64,000 nucleotides of DNA, taken from positions 67,396,501-67,460,500 of the forward strand of contig JARKIP010000005.1 in the NCBI GenBank assembly GCA_029990175.1. The letters are read 5' to 3'. Origin of the DNA: Petunia secreta. Lineage: Eukaryota; Streptophyta; Magnoliopsida; Solanales; Solanaceae. Below are positions 20,906 through 31,114 of this stretch, piece after piece. The position numbers and the translations under genes were made by a program. The notes under the pieces were generated by a model, which was not told the origin of the DNA, ran no database searches, and was given only the letters and a program-made list of their open reading frames with translations. Position 1 is the first letter of the stretch, and each line of letters starts with the position of its first letter.

Positions 20906-21224
20906 CACTCGAACGAGATTAAAAAATAAAATATTGTCAATTGTTTAGCACTCAAACAAGATTAAAAAAAAAAATCAATCTATAAAAGACAATGAAATCA
21001 ATCTTTGTTTGAATCTTTGTTAATACACTCTTTGTCATGACTCCCCAAGACACGCGGCATAATTTCTTCGGGATCTTGACTAACTTCTCCAACCCTTCCA
21101 TTCAAGTTCGATTCCGATTTGACATGTGATGCATCATCCGCTTCATAAAACTGTTCCTCAGCATCCTCACCATTTTTCATCAGCACTTCATTATCATTCA
21201 CAATGGCTTCCTCTGCAACCTTGG

Positions 21225-21400
21225 CATTGGTGGCATCAACTGCATTGGCATTGACACCAACTTCATTGGCCCTAATTGCAACTGCATTTGCATTGGTGGT
21301 ATCAATTGCATTGGCATTAGCATCAACTGAATTGGCATTGGCATCAACTGCATTGGCATTGGTGGCACTGACACTGTTGGCACTGACACTGTTGGCACTA
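21225..21400. repeat. In-frame Ala/Asn-rich coding repeat
   Basis: The plus strand repeats GCATTGGCATTxxCATCAACT-like units of 12-30 bp. On the minus strand this encodes runs such as ANAVDANANSVDANANAI and two copies of SVSANSV. It is a low-complexity expansion inside the DUF1985 pseudogene. Confidence 0.7.
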
Positions 21401-23339
21401 ACACTAGCATCCACTTCAGCATCAGCTATAGCATCCACTTCATCAAATCTACGTTTTTTTCTCAGAATTGAAGTGCTCCTTACGGTGGTACCACAATCCA
21501 TTGCCTTCCTCTTCCTGTGCGTCCTCAACAACGCAGAAGGATAATACAAATATTTGCATACTACCCTCTTCGGTTGTTCCGCTAGCATCTTAGCAACATC
21601 AACCAATTTGTCCTTCATTGCTGTCAGCCTATCGAGCACAGCCCTAAAGAATGACCACCACTAAAAGGACCTGCACCTTCACCAAAAATTCATGTACGAG
21701 CTCCACCAATATCTTCATCACCTCTTGCATCTTCTTCTCCATCTACATCCATATCACCTTCACCAGCATGGTTGTGGCCCCCTCAAGTTCAGTCGTAAGG
21801 GTATCCACCGACGCATCCTCAACTTCATCTTCATTGGGCACATATAAATCCTCCCACCCTGATCGCACCTCTTTCTCAGTAGGGAATAAGTAAGGGTGCA
21901 CGATCTGGATAGAAGCTAAGCAAATTAATACTAGTTTCTTACAAGTTAAAAATATATTTAAAGTTAGCTAATCTAATGACATGAAAATAACGCAAAGTTA
22001 CCTTAATTTTATCTTCTCTTTCCAGGAATGGGTCGAAGGATTTATGAACCTTTTTTCTGTACCATTTGAGCATACGAGGGCACGGAATAGGAGACTGATC
22101 TGTTAGTGCAGCTCTCCTTCCAACGGCAAGAAATGCTTCATTGACCAGGACCTAAGATGAAAGATTTAACCGGAGTACGAAAAATGAAAAACTTAACAAT
22201 CAACTAACTTTAACAATCAACTAGCTATTGGTTTATTGTGGACTTACCAAAAATGCCTAGGGGAAGCCAAAAAGAACATATATAGGTGCTTTTCCTTTCT
22301 CACTAAAGGTTTTATAATGCTTGGCCAAGTCAAGCTCGTGCTTCAGATATTCAATCGTCAGCTCGAAGCACAAACTGCCCCATGGATATTTGGAGAAGAA
22401 CTCCAGATCATCAACCATATAAATGCACTCCTTCGGAACTGACTTTGAGGTATCTTTTTCCATCAATATCGTGTGGAAAAACCACAAAAGGCACATCTTC
22501 AACTGTTCCTCTTTGCTAAATCTTCTTCTGGTTTCCAAATACCTTAAAAGCTTCCTTACCTCAGTAGAGGGTTTTCAAGTTAGGTTTTTATAAAATTTCT
22601 CACCTTTCTTCATAACCTTATCCTTTGATTTATCTCTGGGTTTTACCCCACACTCCAAACCAGTCATAAGAGCAAACTCCTAAAGCCCAAAACAAGCTGG
22701 CTTCCCATCAGCCAAGAACCAAACAACGCGATGCTTTTTATCCTTTATTCTACGCAGAAATAGGGAGTGGACTATCTATCCATTGAATTGCAAAATACGG
22801 GACATTTCAAGGAACTTCCCAAACACAGACTCCTTAAATTTCTTTTTTAATTTCAACAACTTGTTGAATTCATAAAACTATTTAATGCTAGATCGAATAG
22901 ATATCTTCGATAGGAATAAAGGAATTTCATCAAGCCAAGTTGTAAGCCCATACGTTTGAACGTTGATTTTCTTGATGCATCACGAAACTGATAAACGGTC
23001 CAGCTCACACTCAGGCTCCCTGGCTTCATCCCCTTCTTGATCAGTTTAATCATCGCTTTCTTCTTCTTCACCTTCATCTTCTACACCTTCTTCACCTTCT
23101 TCTTCTTCTTCACCACTTTCATCTTCTCCTGATTACTCTCTGTTTCCTTTCTCAGGACCAGCAGAATTTTTTCCATCATCATCACCACCATCATCTCTGC
23201 TTTCCATACCTTTCCCTGTATTGGAGAGTTCATCCGCTTGAAATGCGTCGATTTCAGCCAAAAGATCTTCAGTTTGGGGTTCGAGTTGGGCCTCTTCGAC
23301 CATAATATCTTTTGCAGAGTGATCCTCTATGGTCTTTTC

Positions 23340-23590
23340 CATCTGGGGTTCTTTTTCACCAACTTCAGGATCCATTATACCAGTTTTATCAACTGGAGAT
23401 TGATTATCATCTGCTGCTAGATTTTTATAACTTTCAGGAACTCCACCACTTGTGGATATCTGGGGTTCTTTTTCACCAACTTCAGCATCCACTAAACCAG
23501 TTTCATCAACTGGAGACTGATTGTCATCTGCTGCTGGATTTTTATCACTTTCAGGAACTCCACCACTTATGGATTGATTGTTATCTGCTT
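23340..23590 (-). repeat. Tandem duplication of ~123 bp inside the DUF1985 gene
   Basis: Two copies in frame on the minus strand encode SGGVPES-K-AADDNQSPVD-TG and EVGEKEPQ with a few substitutions. The unit length is a multiple of three, so it arose while the frame mattered, or by chance kept it. Confidence 0.8.
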
Positions 23591-24109
23591 TTGGATGTTT
23601 ATCAAGTTCGACAATTTCAGTTTCATCTCCTCCATCACTTGGACATTGATTGCTATTTTCTTCAGATTGCTTTTTCGCCTTTTTCTCTTTTAGTTTCATT
23701 CGTATGCTATTTCTAGCCCTTGGAGGAGCCGTAGTCAACAACTTAAGCCTTGCCATTACTTTCTCTACATATAGAATCAGTAAAACGAGCAAATTAATCA
23801 ACAAAACAAAAATAAAAAATTGGAAAGAACAAATAAAAATCAAATAACTTCGAAAAATACCATTGACGTTTCTTCATATGTTATAAAACTCACAGAGAAC
23901 CAGAATTTTATTTGTAACGAAAATAGGGTTTCTTATCTGACGAAATTGGTTTTTCTTCAAAATTCTTCAACTGCCACTTCAAATCTTTAAAAATGCAAGT
24001 AATTTGTTATAAAAAAACTGTTTATAAGGCAATTTTATGAGAGACAAAATAGGGAAGAACTTCCAGTCGAAAAAATTGGGAGAGAGGGAAAGGAAGTGGT
24101 TAAATTTGT

Positions 24110-24666
24110 GTAAAACCCATTTTTGTTATTTTTGACCCGTTTGGATGACCCGCTTTTATTTAATTTATATACTTTTCAACAATATTCACTTATGCCCACA
24201 AGTTTTTCTATTATTAGTTAGGCCCCCGACCCCCCGCTTAACCTCACTTAAAATTTTTCCCCAACAAAAATAAAGCAAAAAGAAAAGAAGAGGTCATTTT
24301 TTAATTTAAAATTTGAGGGGGTCTTTTATCTAAATATTGCCAAGTCAGGTGCGGACCCTATATCATCTCAAAGCATTGTGTGGTTTAGGTACCTAAAGCC
24401 TTATGTCGGGATCTAAGAATAAGTTAAAGGGTGAGGAAGATGATGGACGTTTGAAGGTGTTGCATGATGTGTAGAATAAAAAAGGAAACACTTATGTGTT
24501 TCTAAAAGAGAAAACACCCCAAGTTCGGATTCCAACAGTAGAATTTTTTGACAACTTAGGAAGACACGGTGTTCAACAAACATGCTCTTCGCCAAGTGCT
24601 AGGATCCGAATTTACATATCAGTTAAGTATGTGGACGAAGGATAACTTGCATAAGGCATGGTATGA
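24110..24666. other. Degenerate coding-like fragment left of the CACTA element
   Basis: 24555-24660 in one frame reads VFNKHALRQVLGSE...MWTKDNLHKAWYD. It is similar to sequence at 28237-28350 (NQVIRS...LNKAWNQF), so a segment was duplicated before the CACTA inserted between the copies. No known domain; several stops upstream. Confidence 0.4.
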
Positions 24667-24689
24667 CACTACTAAAAAAACCGGAATTT

Positions 24690-24805
24690 TCGACTACGCT
24701 ATTTCGACCGAAAATCGGTCGAAATATGTGTTCGACCGATTTTCGGTCGAACAAAAAAATTTCTCTTTCATCTCTCGACCGAATTTCGGTCGACATAGCG
24801 GTCGA
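24690..24805. repeat. Left subterminal repeats of the CACTA element
   Basis: At least five copies of CGACCGAxxTTCGGTCGA variants in 110 bp. These are the expected binding sites for the TnpA-type protein that brings the ends together. Confidence 0.85.
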
Positions 24806-25542
24806 CCCACGTGATGATATCTTCGGCAGTGAGCCCTCCTCCTTCATTTTGTTCTTCTTCTCCAACTATCTCTCTCTCTCTAAACACCCCCAAACCTCAA
24901 AAAACACGAAATCCACCCAAACCCACCCCCAAAATCAACACTTAAACACAATCTACCCTCCTAATCACTACCCATAACAACAAATTCAAGGTAAATTCTT
25001 AATTTTAGGGTTACTTTAATTACTTTGTAAAACTTGAACCCTAACTTTTTAACTCAATTTTTTTGTAGTTTTGAAGCATATAACCAGTGGGGATTCAATT
25101 GTACGTGCTATAGGAGCATAAATCAACGTTTAGGTACTTTTTTTTTTATTCCGAATTTAATTAACTTTTTAATTATTTTGTAACTTTGCATATTTAATGT
25201 TGCATATTTAGTTACTTATTAGTTAGCAAAGCTTATTGTAGTAATTGTTGATGTTGAACAACTTGTTTGGTGTTGTTAGCTATTACAAAGTTAGGTTTGT
25301 GTTGTTTGGGATTGTTGTAGTTGTTGGTATTGTTTGGTAGTGTTGTTTGCAATGTGTTCTTGCCTTGGTATTGTTGAGAAGATGAACATGTTATGCCTAA
25401 AACGAATAAGCTTTTATTTGTTTGAATTGCTTGGATAATATTAATTAATAGGGTGTTATTAGATAATATTGTTTCTTTGGGGCATTTCATCAAACAAGTT
25501 TGTGTAGATATTGTTTCTCAATCTTGCAATATCTGTGTAGAT

Positions 25543-26310
25543 ATGGACATTGATCGTCGTCGTCTGTGGATGGATAATAGAAACTTTCCCGAGCGGCGGG
25601 GGTTGAGGCCTTCGTTTGTAGCGGGTGTAATGGAATTTCTTGATGTAGCCCGCAACACAGACGATTATTTAAGGCATGGCAAAATTAGGTGTCCATGTGA
25701 AATATGCGAATGTGTAAAGATACAAGATTTGGAGAATGTCGAGTTACATTTGTATAAGAAGGGGTTTATGCCAAATTATTACATTTGGTATAATCATGGA
25801 GAGCCTTGGGACATGCAGCAGCAAATTCAAAATCTTAAAAATATTCATGGCGCTAGGAGTTCTCCGGTTGTGGAACCAGACCAAGCAGCCGGGTATAGAA
25901 TGGAAGATATGGTGAATGATGCTTTTGGGATGTACCCGGCTAATGATCCCCTTCAGCCGGATACATCACAGCCAAACATTGAGCACATTCCCAATGCCGA
26001 GGCAAATAAGTTCTATGAACGGTTGGAGGAAACAAGTCGTCCATTTTATGAGGGCTCGGTGCATTCCCAGTTGTCGGTTGCAGTTAGACTGATGAGTATC
26101 AAATCAGATTTTAGTATATCTCAAGCTGCCATGGATTCCATCATTGCCCTTATGAATGAACTAAATCCGACAAATATGGCCCTACCAACTACTTATTACT
26201 ACACTAAGAAGTTGGTTTCCTCGTTGGGGCTTTCTGCCGAGAAGATTCACTGTTGTGTTAATGGCTGCATGTTGTATTACAAGGCTGACGAAATGCATGA
26301 AATCTCAATG
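25543..26310 (+). CDS. CACTA TnpD transposase, N-terminal part only
   Basis: The start is taken at ATG 25543 (MDIDRRRLWMDNRNFPERRG), which matches the usual start of the transposase-associated domain (PF13963: tryptophan, then NR..P, then F..GV.EF). The frame is open further upstream but without family similarity. Residues 1-80 carry the CPC..C zinc-like motif (RCPCEICEC) and the HLYKKGFMPNYYIWYNHGE signature of this domain. Toward the end, TYYYTKKLVSSLGL and CVNGCMLYYKADE are the opening of the Transposase_21 domain (PF02992). There the sequence stops being TnpD and joins a different gene. The DDE catalytic region is absent, so the product cannot cut DNA. It may still be translated as a truncated DNA-binding protein. 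Confidence 0.8.
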
Positions 26311-27538
26311 GAAGGAATCATGGCCATCCTGGGGCGCTGTGCCCCCTCATGTAAAGCAACAGATAATGCAAGCTTTTGAGGTGATAAATATGCATAAGGT
26401 TTTTCACTAATTGCAGGTTTTCTTAATGATTATGTTTAAATAAAATATTTTGATGAATATTGCAGGTTCAGTGTAAGTGGCATCCGGCTCTGGACTATAA
26501 AGTCCGTTGTAACTTCCCTAAGAAATGCGCGGATATGTACAAGAACGCAATGTACAATGCGCGCAAAAATGGGAAAATGCCCGGCTTCCTCTATGATCAT
26601 CAATGGAGAGAGCTGCTGCAGTATTGGGGTACTCCCGAATTTCAGAGGAAGAGCGAGCAAGGGAAGAAAGCTCGGGCATCTACTAAGGGTGGATCGCTGC
26701 ATACCGGCGGCGCAGTTAGCGCTGCGACGCAGAAGATGCGCTTGGTAAAGTAATTTAATTTATAAGAATTACTATAATAGTTTATTTTCTATCTAACTTG
26801 TTCTCTTCTTTAATTTGTAGGAAAAGCAACAAAATCGGACTATTCCGCTCTCTGAAATGCACAAGATCCGCCATATCAAGAAAGATAAAAAGGGCGGAGA
26901 AACATGGGTCGAGCCCCGAGCACAAGAGGCCTGGGTAAGTACTTAAATTTAAACTAAAGTCGCGCCAATCCTTCAAGTTTAAAACTTCATTGTTGTACCG
27001 TTGATATATTTATGTTTTTCAGGAAAAAGCTACAAAGGCCCTTGAGGACTGGACTGCGACTCAGCAATCTGAATGCGGAAGCAGTACCCCAGTACCGCTA
27101 ACGCTCGAGCAACAAACCAACTTATGATTGGAAGCGGTCGGAGGGGTGAAGAAGGGTTCAGCTTATGGCATTGGAACACTGTATTCATCTGCCAAGCATA
27201 AATCGAACTATTTGGGCTCGTGTTCAAGTGCTCCAGCAAGCTCTGCTCCCGCTCCAGAAATGACTCGGATGCAAGCGGAGATCGAAGAACTGAGAAAACA
27301 AAATGAAGCTATGCGCTTAGCACAGGAGGCGCATCAGAGAGAAGTGCATGAAATGATGCGCGCATCACAGGAGGCGCATCAGAGAGAAATGCATGAAATG
27401 ATGCAAGAGATCCTCAGGAACCAAAGAAAAGGTAAAGGAAAGCGTGATAGCTCGGGAAAGGGAAAGAGCAAGAGCAGACATAGCCACCATTCACCGTCTC
27501 AGTCTGATGCCGGGTCTAGTTCGGCTTCTAGCCATTAG
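26311..27538 (+). pseudogene. CACTA TnpA-like (Transposase_24) exons with one premature stop
   Basis: Four exon segments: about 26311-26379 (WGAVPPHVKQQIMQAFE, in another frame from TnpD), 26466-26744 (CKWHPALDYKVRCNFPKKCA...GFLYDHQWRELLQYWGTPEFQ), 26821-26934 (SEMHKIRHIKKDKKGGETWV) and 27023-27538. Introns have GT-AG ends (donor GTAAGT at 26935, acceptors TTTGTAG and TTTTTCAG). The pattern fits the plant Transposase_24/Ptta-En/Spm family (PF03004). The last exon has the conserved LEAVGGVKKG motif, but the codon before it is TGA (27125-27127), where the family has Trp. This looks like a TGG to TGA change. The C-terminus has a coiled coil (EELRKQNEAMRLAQEAHQRE, a duplicated 14-residue unit) and a basic Ser-rich tail. 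A downstream start could still give a coiled-coil fragment. Confidence 0.75.
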
Positions 27539-27744
27539 TAGTGAAAGTTGAACTTTAAACTGTTTGTTTAGTTTGTTTGAATATTGTAAAACTTGAACGA
27601 ATGATGAAAGACTCCTTTCTATTGTTTGGCTTTGTTAGCCTTGTTTGAATAGCGTTTATGAATGTTTTGTGACTGGTTTTTCTGCGTGTTTACAGGTGGT
27701 ATAGGCCTAATTTCAGCTTTTATGTTGCAGGTTTTTACAGGTTT

Positions 27745-28045
27745 TCGACCGACTTTCGGTCGAAAGTTGGTCAAAAAAAATTACCAGACCTTCGACCGAA
27801 TTTCGGTCGAAATACACTTCGACCGAAATTCGGTCGAAGGCCTATCGACCGAAATTCGGTCGAAGAACATGGGTTAAGGTGACATGCTCTTCGACTGAAA
27901 TTCGGTCGAACCTCGGTCGACCTTCGACCGAATTTCGGTCGAAACTTGAATTTCTACCTGAATTTTATCGACCACCACAATCGATCGAAATATGGTCGAT
28001 AGGTCGACCGAATTTCGACCGATTGGGCGGTCGAAAATGACGGTT
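27745..28045. repeat. Right subterminal repeats of the CACTA element
   Basis: About ten copies of the palindrome CGACCGAAATTCGGTCGA and variants in 300 bp, a longer array than at the left end. Several are perfect inverted palindromes. Confidence 0.85.
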
Positions 28046-28060
28046 TTTTTAGTAGTGTGA

Positions 28061-28445
28061 ACTTTATGCCGTTTCCTTAGCCATACTCTTGAGACTTATG
28101 TATCTTTGAAGCAGAGGATTGAGGCAGTTTTCATGGTTCTAAAAGCGAACACAAGCATATGCTAGTTTCTAATAGTAGAGTATTTGGAAGAGAAACTGGA
28201 CAAACTGAAAGTGGAGGAGGAACTCTCCTTTAATAAGGTGTTCGACCAACAAACAACTGTTTCTTTTAACCAAGTGATAAGATCCAAAACAATATATTAA
28301 AAAAGTTTGTGGTGGAAGATGAACTTGAATAAGGCATGGAATCAATTCCTTCTTGCTGCCTTAATGTTGACATTTCTGTTGGTGATTTTTCCTTCACGAT
28401 ACAATATGAGGAGTGACCGGTGAACCATAAAATGTTCGACCAAGT
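28061..28445. other. Sequence right of the CACTA element, partial duplicate of the left flank
   Basis: 28237-28350 resembles 24555-24660 (AGGTGTTC, CAAGTG.TA.GATCC, AAGGCATGG). No intact ORF. Confidence 0.45.
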
Positions 28446-28958
28446 TTGACTTCCGCACTTTCTTGCTCAAGTTTAACGAGGAGAACCCCAACCCTAACCC
28501 ATTTACAGAGGTGCCTTTGGAGGAGTGTAAATGACAAATTAAAAGCTGCTATGGATGATCAACATCCCACCTTTGAGACCTTTTCGCATGTTAAATGTAC
28601 CTCAGAGAAGGAGTTGCCGCCTGCGGAGACCATTTGTCAAATTGAAACTCCTCCAATGGAGGAAATGGAGGAGTGTAGGAAGAAATATGAAGATGTGAAG
28701 GAGTGGTTGTATGATAACTTTTCCGATTACTCCTATGAGCGTGGCAACTATATAAGGAAGCAATTTCAATTCGATGCTAGTGTTGATGATGACAGCTCCA
28801 ACATTCCTTCCCACGCTATGGGTAGAGACAAGATATTTGCCAAGTACTTTCGGCAGGTCCGTGAGAGCGGGGGATTTGATTTTGAACAGTATCATGGGTC
28901 AACAATGTTTATGGACATATACCCTATGGAGGGTTTTCACAGTTTTCCGAGCTTGTGA
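28446..28958 (+). CDS. Hypothetical protein fragment, UPF0725/cystatin-related-like
   Basis: 170 codons. Not firmly recognised. The C-terminal half contains EMEECRKKYEDVKEWLYDN, then IFAKYFRQVRESGGFDF. The 'K-Y-V-ESGGFD' pattern recalls plant UPF0725 or cystatin-related proteins, a weak resemblance by eye. The first 30 residues (Leu/Ser/Thr-rich) look unlike the rest, so the real start may be the internal Met at about residue 36, or an upstream exon may be missing. The frame ends after FHSFPSL. Neighbouring DNA is duplicated and interrupted by a CACTA element, so the locus is probably a gene relic. Confidence 0.35.
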   Translation: MTSALSCSSLTRRTPTLTHLQRCLWRSVNDKLKAAMDDQHPTFETFSHVKCTSEKELPPAETICQIETPPMEEMEECRKKYEDVKEWLYDNFSDYSYERGNYIRKQFQFDASVDDDSSNIPSHAMGRDKIFAKYFRQVRESGGFDFEQYHGSTMFMDIYPMEGFHSFPSL

Positions 28959-29646
28959 AGAAGTTCGATGGTTTTGCTGCAATGGCTATGAAGTAGTATT
29001 TTTCTGCCGATGAGCATACTATCAAGAAGAGTGAGAAGGTAAATTGTGGTAGCTGTAAAGACATGCATATATCACCTTTGTAGTTGGTGATGCATATGGT
29101 TCTTGAGAAACTGGTGAAGGATATGATTACAGGGACTATAGAGATTCATCTTTGCAAGCGCAAGGTTTTAATAGTGTAACTATCATGTTTGTGTTTGTAT
29201 TTAAGGCTTTTGCTCGCTAGGAGAATGCCAAGTACTTATGCTCTTGTGCTTTTGGGGAACAATATTGTCACAGTTGACACCAACTGCTGTTTTGGATGCT
29301 AGGTTTAATTAAGGTGCAATTGCCAATTATTTAGTTTGTAAAAGAAAAATTGTCTTCCATCCAATAAGCATACTAAGACGTGAATAAAAGAAAGGACAAC
29401 TAGGTGTATAAAGCATCCCGCATTCATGCAGGGAGTGATGCACACAACCTAACACTATGCAAGCATTATCGACTGTTTCTACGGCTTGAATTCGTGTCCT
29501 ATAGATCACTCGAAGACAACTTTACTAGTTGCTTCAAGGCTCCCCTTAAAGAGCTTAATTAAATTAAGTACTCCCAACACTTTATTATGTAAATAAATAA
29601 GAAACATATTAATTAGAAATACAATTTTATGGCACGTGGAATATAT
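28959..29646. other. Intergenic, no gene seen
   Basis: AT-rich DNA with short open frames only. No repeat structure was recognised. Confidence 0.35.
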
Positions 29647-29654
29647 TTTTAAAA

Positions 29655-30572
29655 TGTGCGAAGGGTCAAAATTTCCACCTAACTATCGATATATTTTGAG
29701 CTCAAAATTGCTATTATTATCAGTTTTCGCTAAAAAATGATATTATTTCTAACAGACATCTCTTTTCCTATATTTGATTTTTTATTTTAAGAAACATATA
29801 GCATAAATTTAGAAAATGATATATGTCCAATTAACCCCCACCCCTAACTTATTTTTGGATTTTTCGGTCCCCCCACCCAGATTATTAGCCCCATTTAAAT
29901 GGAGAAACATGCAATTTAAAAACTTTAAAAAAAAAAAGGAAAAAAAAATGAAATAAGAAAAATAATAGTTTCCACTAGTTAATCACCCCGAAAACAACCA
30001 ACTGATCCACCATTTCAACGACCTAAAAAAATCTCTACAATATATATACATTAGCAATATCAATTTACTACCGCCAATAATCTATACAAATTAGGACATC
30101 AACTTCTAAAATTTTTAATTTATTGTCAATTTTATTACAAGGCAACACAAGCATTTTTTTTAATACCAATCTTTAGCTCTATTTCTTTCACTTAGTTTTA
30201 CATTATTTCTTGCAATTCCAAAATGATCAAAAAATTTAAATTTCATAGACCACCAAAAAAACTAAATTTTAATTGAAAGTGGTGGAGATGGTGGAAGGAC
30301 GATTGGGGGAGGGGTGCTTTGAGGTGATGAAATGGTTGTTCCATACTTTTTTCTTCTTTTTTTTCATTTTTTTGCCCCCATCACGTGGAAATACGTTGGG
30401 GTGGTTATTAAATGGACATGTTTCATTTTCTATTTTTGCTATGTTTTTTTATTCAGAATTTTAAAATAGGAAAAGATGGGTCCGCTAGAAATAGTGGCAT
30501 TCTAACACCATATTTTTAACGTGTGAGATAAACATTTGTCGATAGTTTAGTGGCAATTTTGACCATTCGTCC
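29655..30572. mobile_element. Large MITE, 918 bp, terminal inverted repeats about 35 bp
   Basis: The left end, CGAAGGGTCAAAATTTCC followed by ACCTAACTATCGA, is matched by the reverse complement of the right end, CGAATGGTCAAAATTGCC followed by ACTAAACTATCGA. The flanking 8-mers TTTTAAAA (29647-29654 and 30573-30580) are identical; a ninth base does not match. Target length fits hAT or an old MULE. The interior is AT-rich with a pyrimidine run near 30345-30375 and no transposase. Confidence 0.75.
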
Positions 30573-30691
30573 TTTTAAAACTAAAATTTCATCAAAATTA
30601 TTTCATTTTCTCTTGTGTAAGTACTAGACAATGGACACTTATTTTTTTCTTCTGGAAACTGAAGTTCACCTTGTCCACGGACTGTGCACAA

Positions 30692-30835
30692 CAGTACAAC
30701 AGGAAAATGTAATACTCAGCAAATGACTTCATCCTTATGACTTCATCCTTAGCTGAACACTAGCAAGTAGCCACCATACTTGTAACTTACTATGTTTGTG
30801 CAATTCAATGTTCTTTTTTAGTTTTACATAGATTC
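30692..30835. repeat. Dispersed direct repeat, copy 1
   Basis: Matches 38240-38357: CAGCAAATGACTT, TGAACACTAGC, then CTATGTTTGTGCAATTCAAT and TTTTACATAGAT. Copies 1 and 2 bracket the LINE and the P450 gene. This may be a remnant of a segmental duplication around the P450 or copies of one short repeat. Confidence 0.7.
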
Positions 30836-31114
30836 TAAATTGAGTGTCATGTGTAAAGAGAATTTAGGTTTCTCAATTTAGTTACTTGTATAAAGTGGTA
30901 TTATAATGTTGAGCAACAGCAATCCTGCATGATCAATTGCTTATTTAAGTGGAGGATGGTAGAGGGACTCGTTGAGTTTAGAACAGTGCAGGACGGGCAT
31001 AGGGGTGTATGAGACTATCCATTGTTGTCACCACAATATCTATTAGTGAAAGAAATCCAAATAAATGAATACTATGTTTTGAGCTTATTCAGTCATTGAA
31101 TGTTAAAGACTGAA

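Larger units (their letters stand above)
20998..23756 (-). pseudogene. DUF1985 gene of MULE (Ulp1-carrying) type, pseudogene
   Basis: The first open part, 23756-23133, starts MARLKLLTTAP and encodes an acidic linker with an internal 41-residue duplication. The frame then continues to about 22257 through seven stops. In it I read VWFLADGKPACFGL, EFALMTGLECGVKPR and ADDLEFF/VDDLEFFSKYPWGSL-type motifs, characteristic of DUF1985 (PF09331), which is usually fused to or next to Ulp1-like peptidases in plant MULEs. Further exons follow: VLVNEAFLAVGRR...CPRMLKWY (about 22155-22010, after an acceptor TCTTAG) and IVHPYLFPTEKEV (from 21904, after CAG). A frameshift follows near 21780. The last open part, 21639-20998, has an Asn/Ala/Val-rich repeat (NANAVDANANS). 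The Ulp1 catalytic domain is not seen. Non-functional. Confidence 0.7.
24664..28060 (+). mobile_element. CACTA (En/Spm) transposon, 3391 bp, internally deleted
   Basis: The element spans 24667-28057. It begins CACTACTAAAAAAACCG and ends CGGTTTTTTTAGTAGTG, perfect terminal inverted repeats. The 3-bp target duplication TGA flanks it (24664-24666, 28058-28060). Both ends carry arrays of short palindromic subterminal repeats built on TTCGACCGAAATTCGGTCGA. Coding content is an intact-looking front of TnpD and four exons of a TnpA/Transposase_24-like gene. The catalytic TnpD core is missing, so the element is non-autonomous. Confidence 0.96.
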
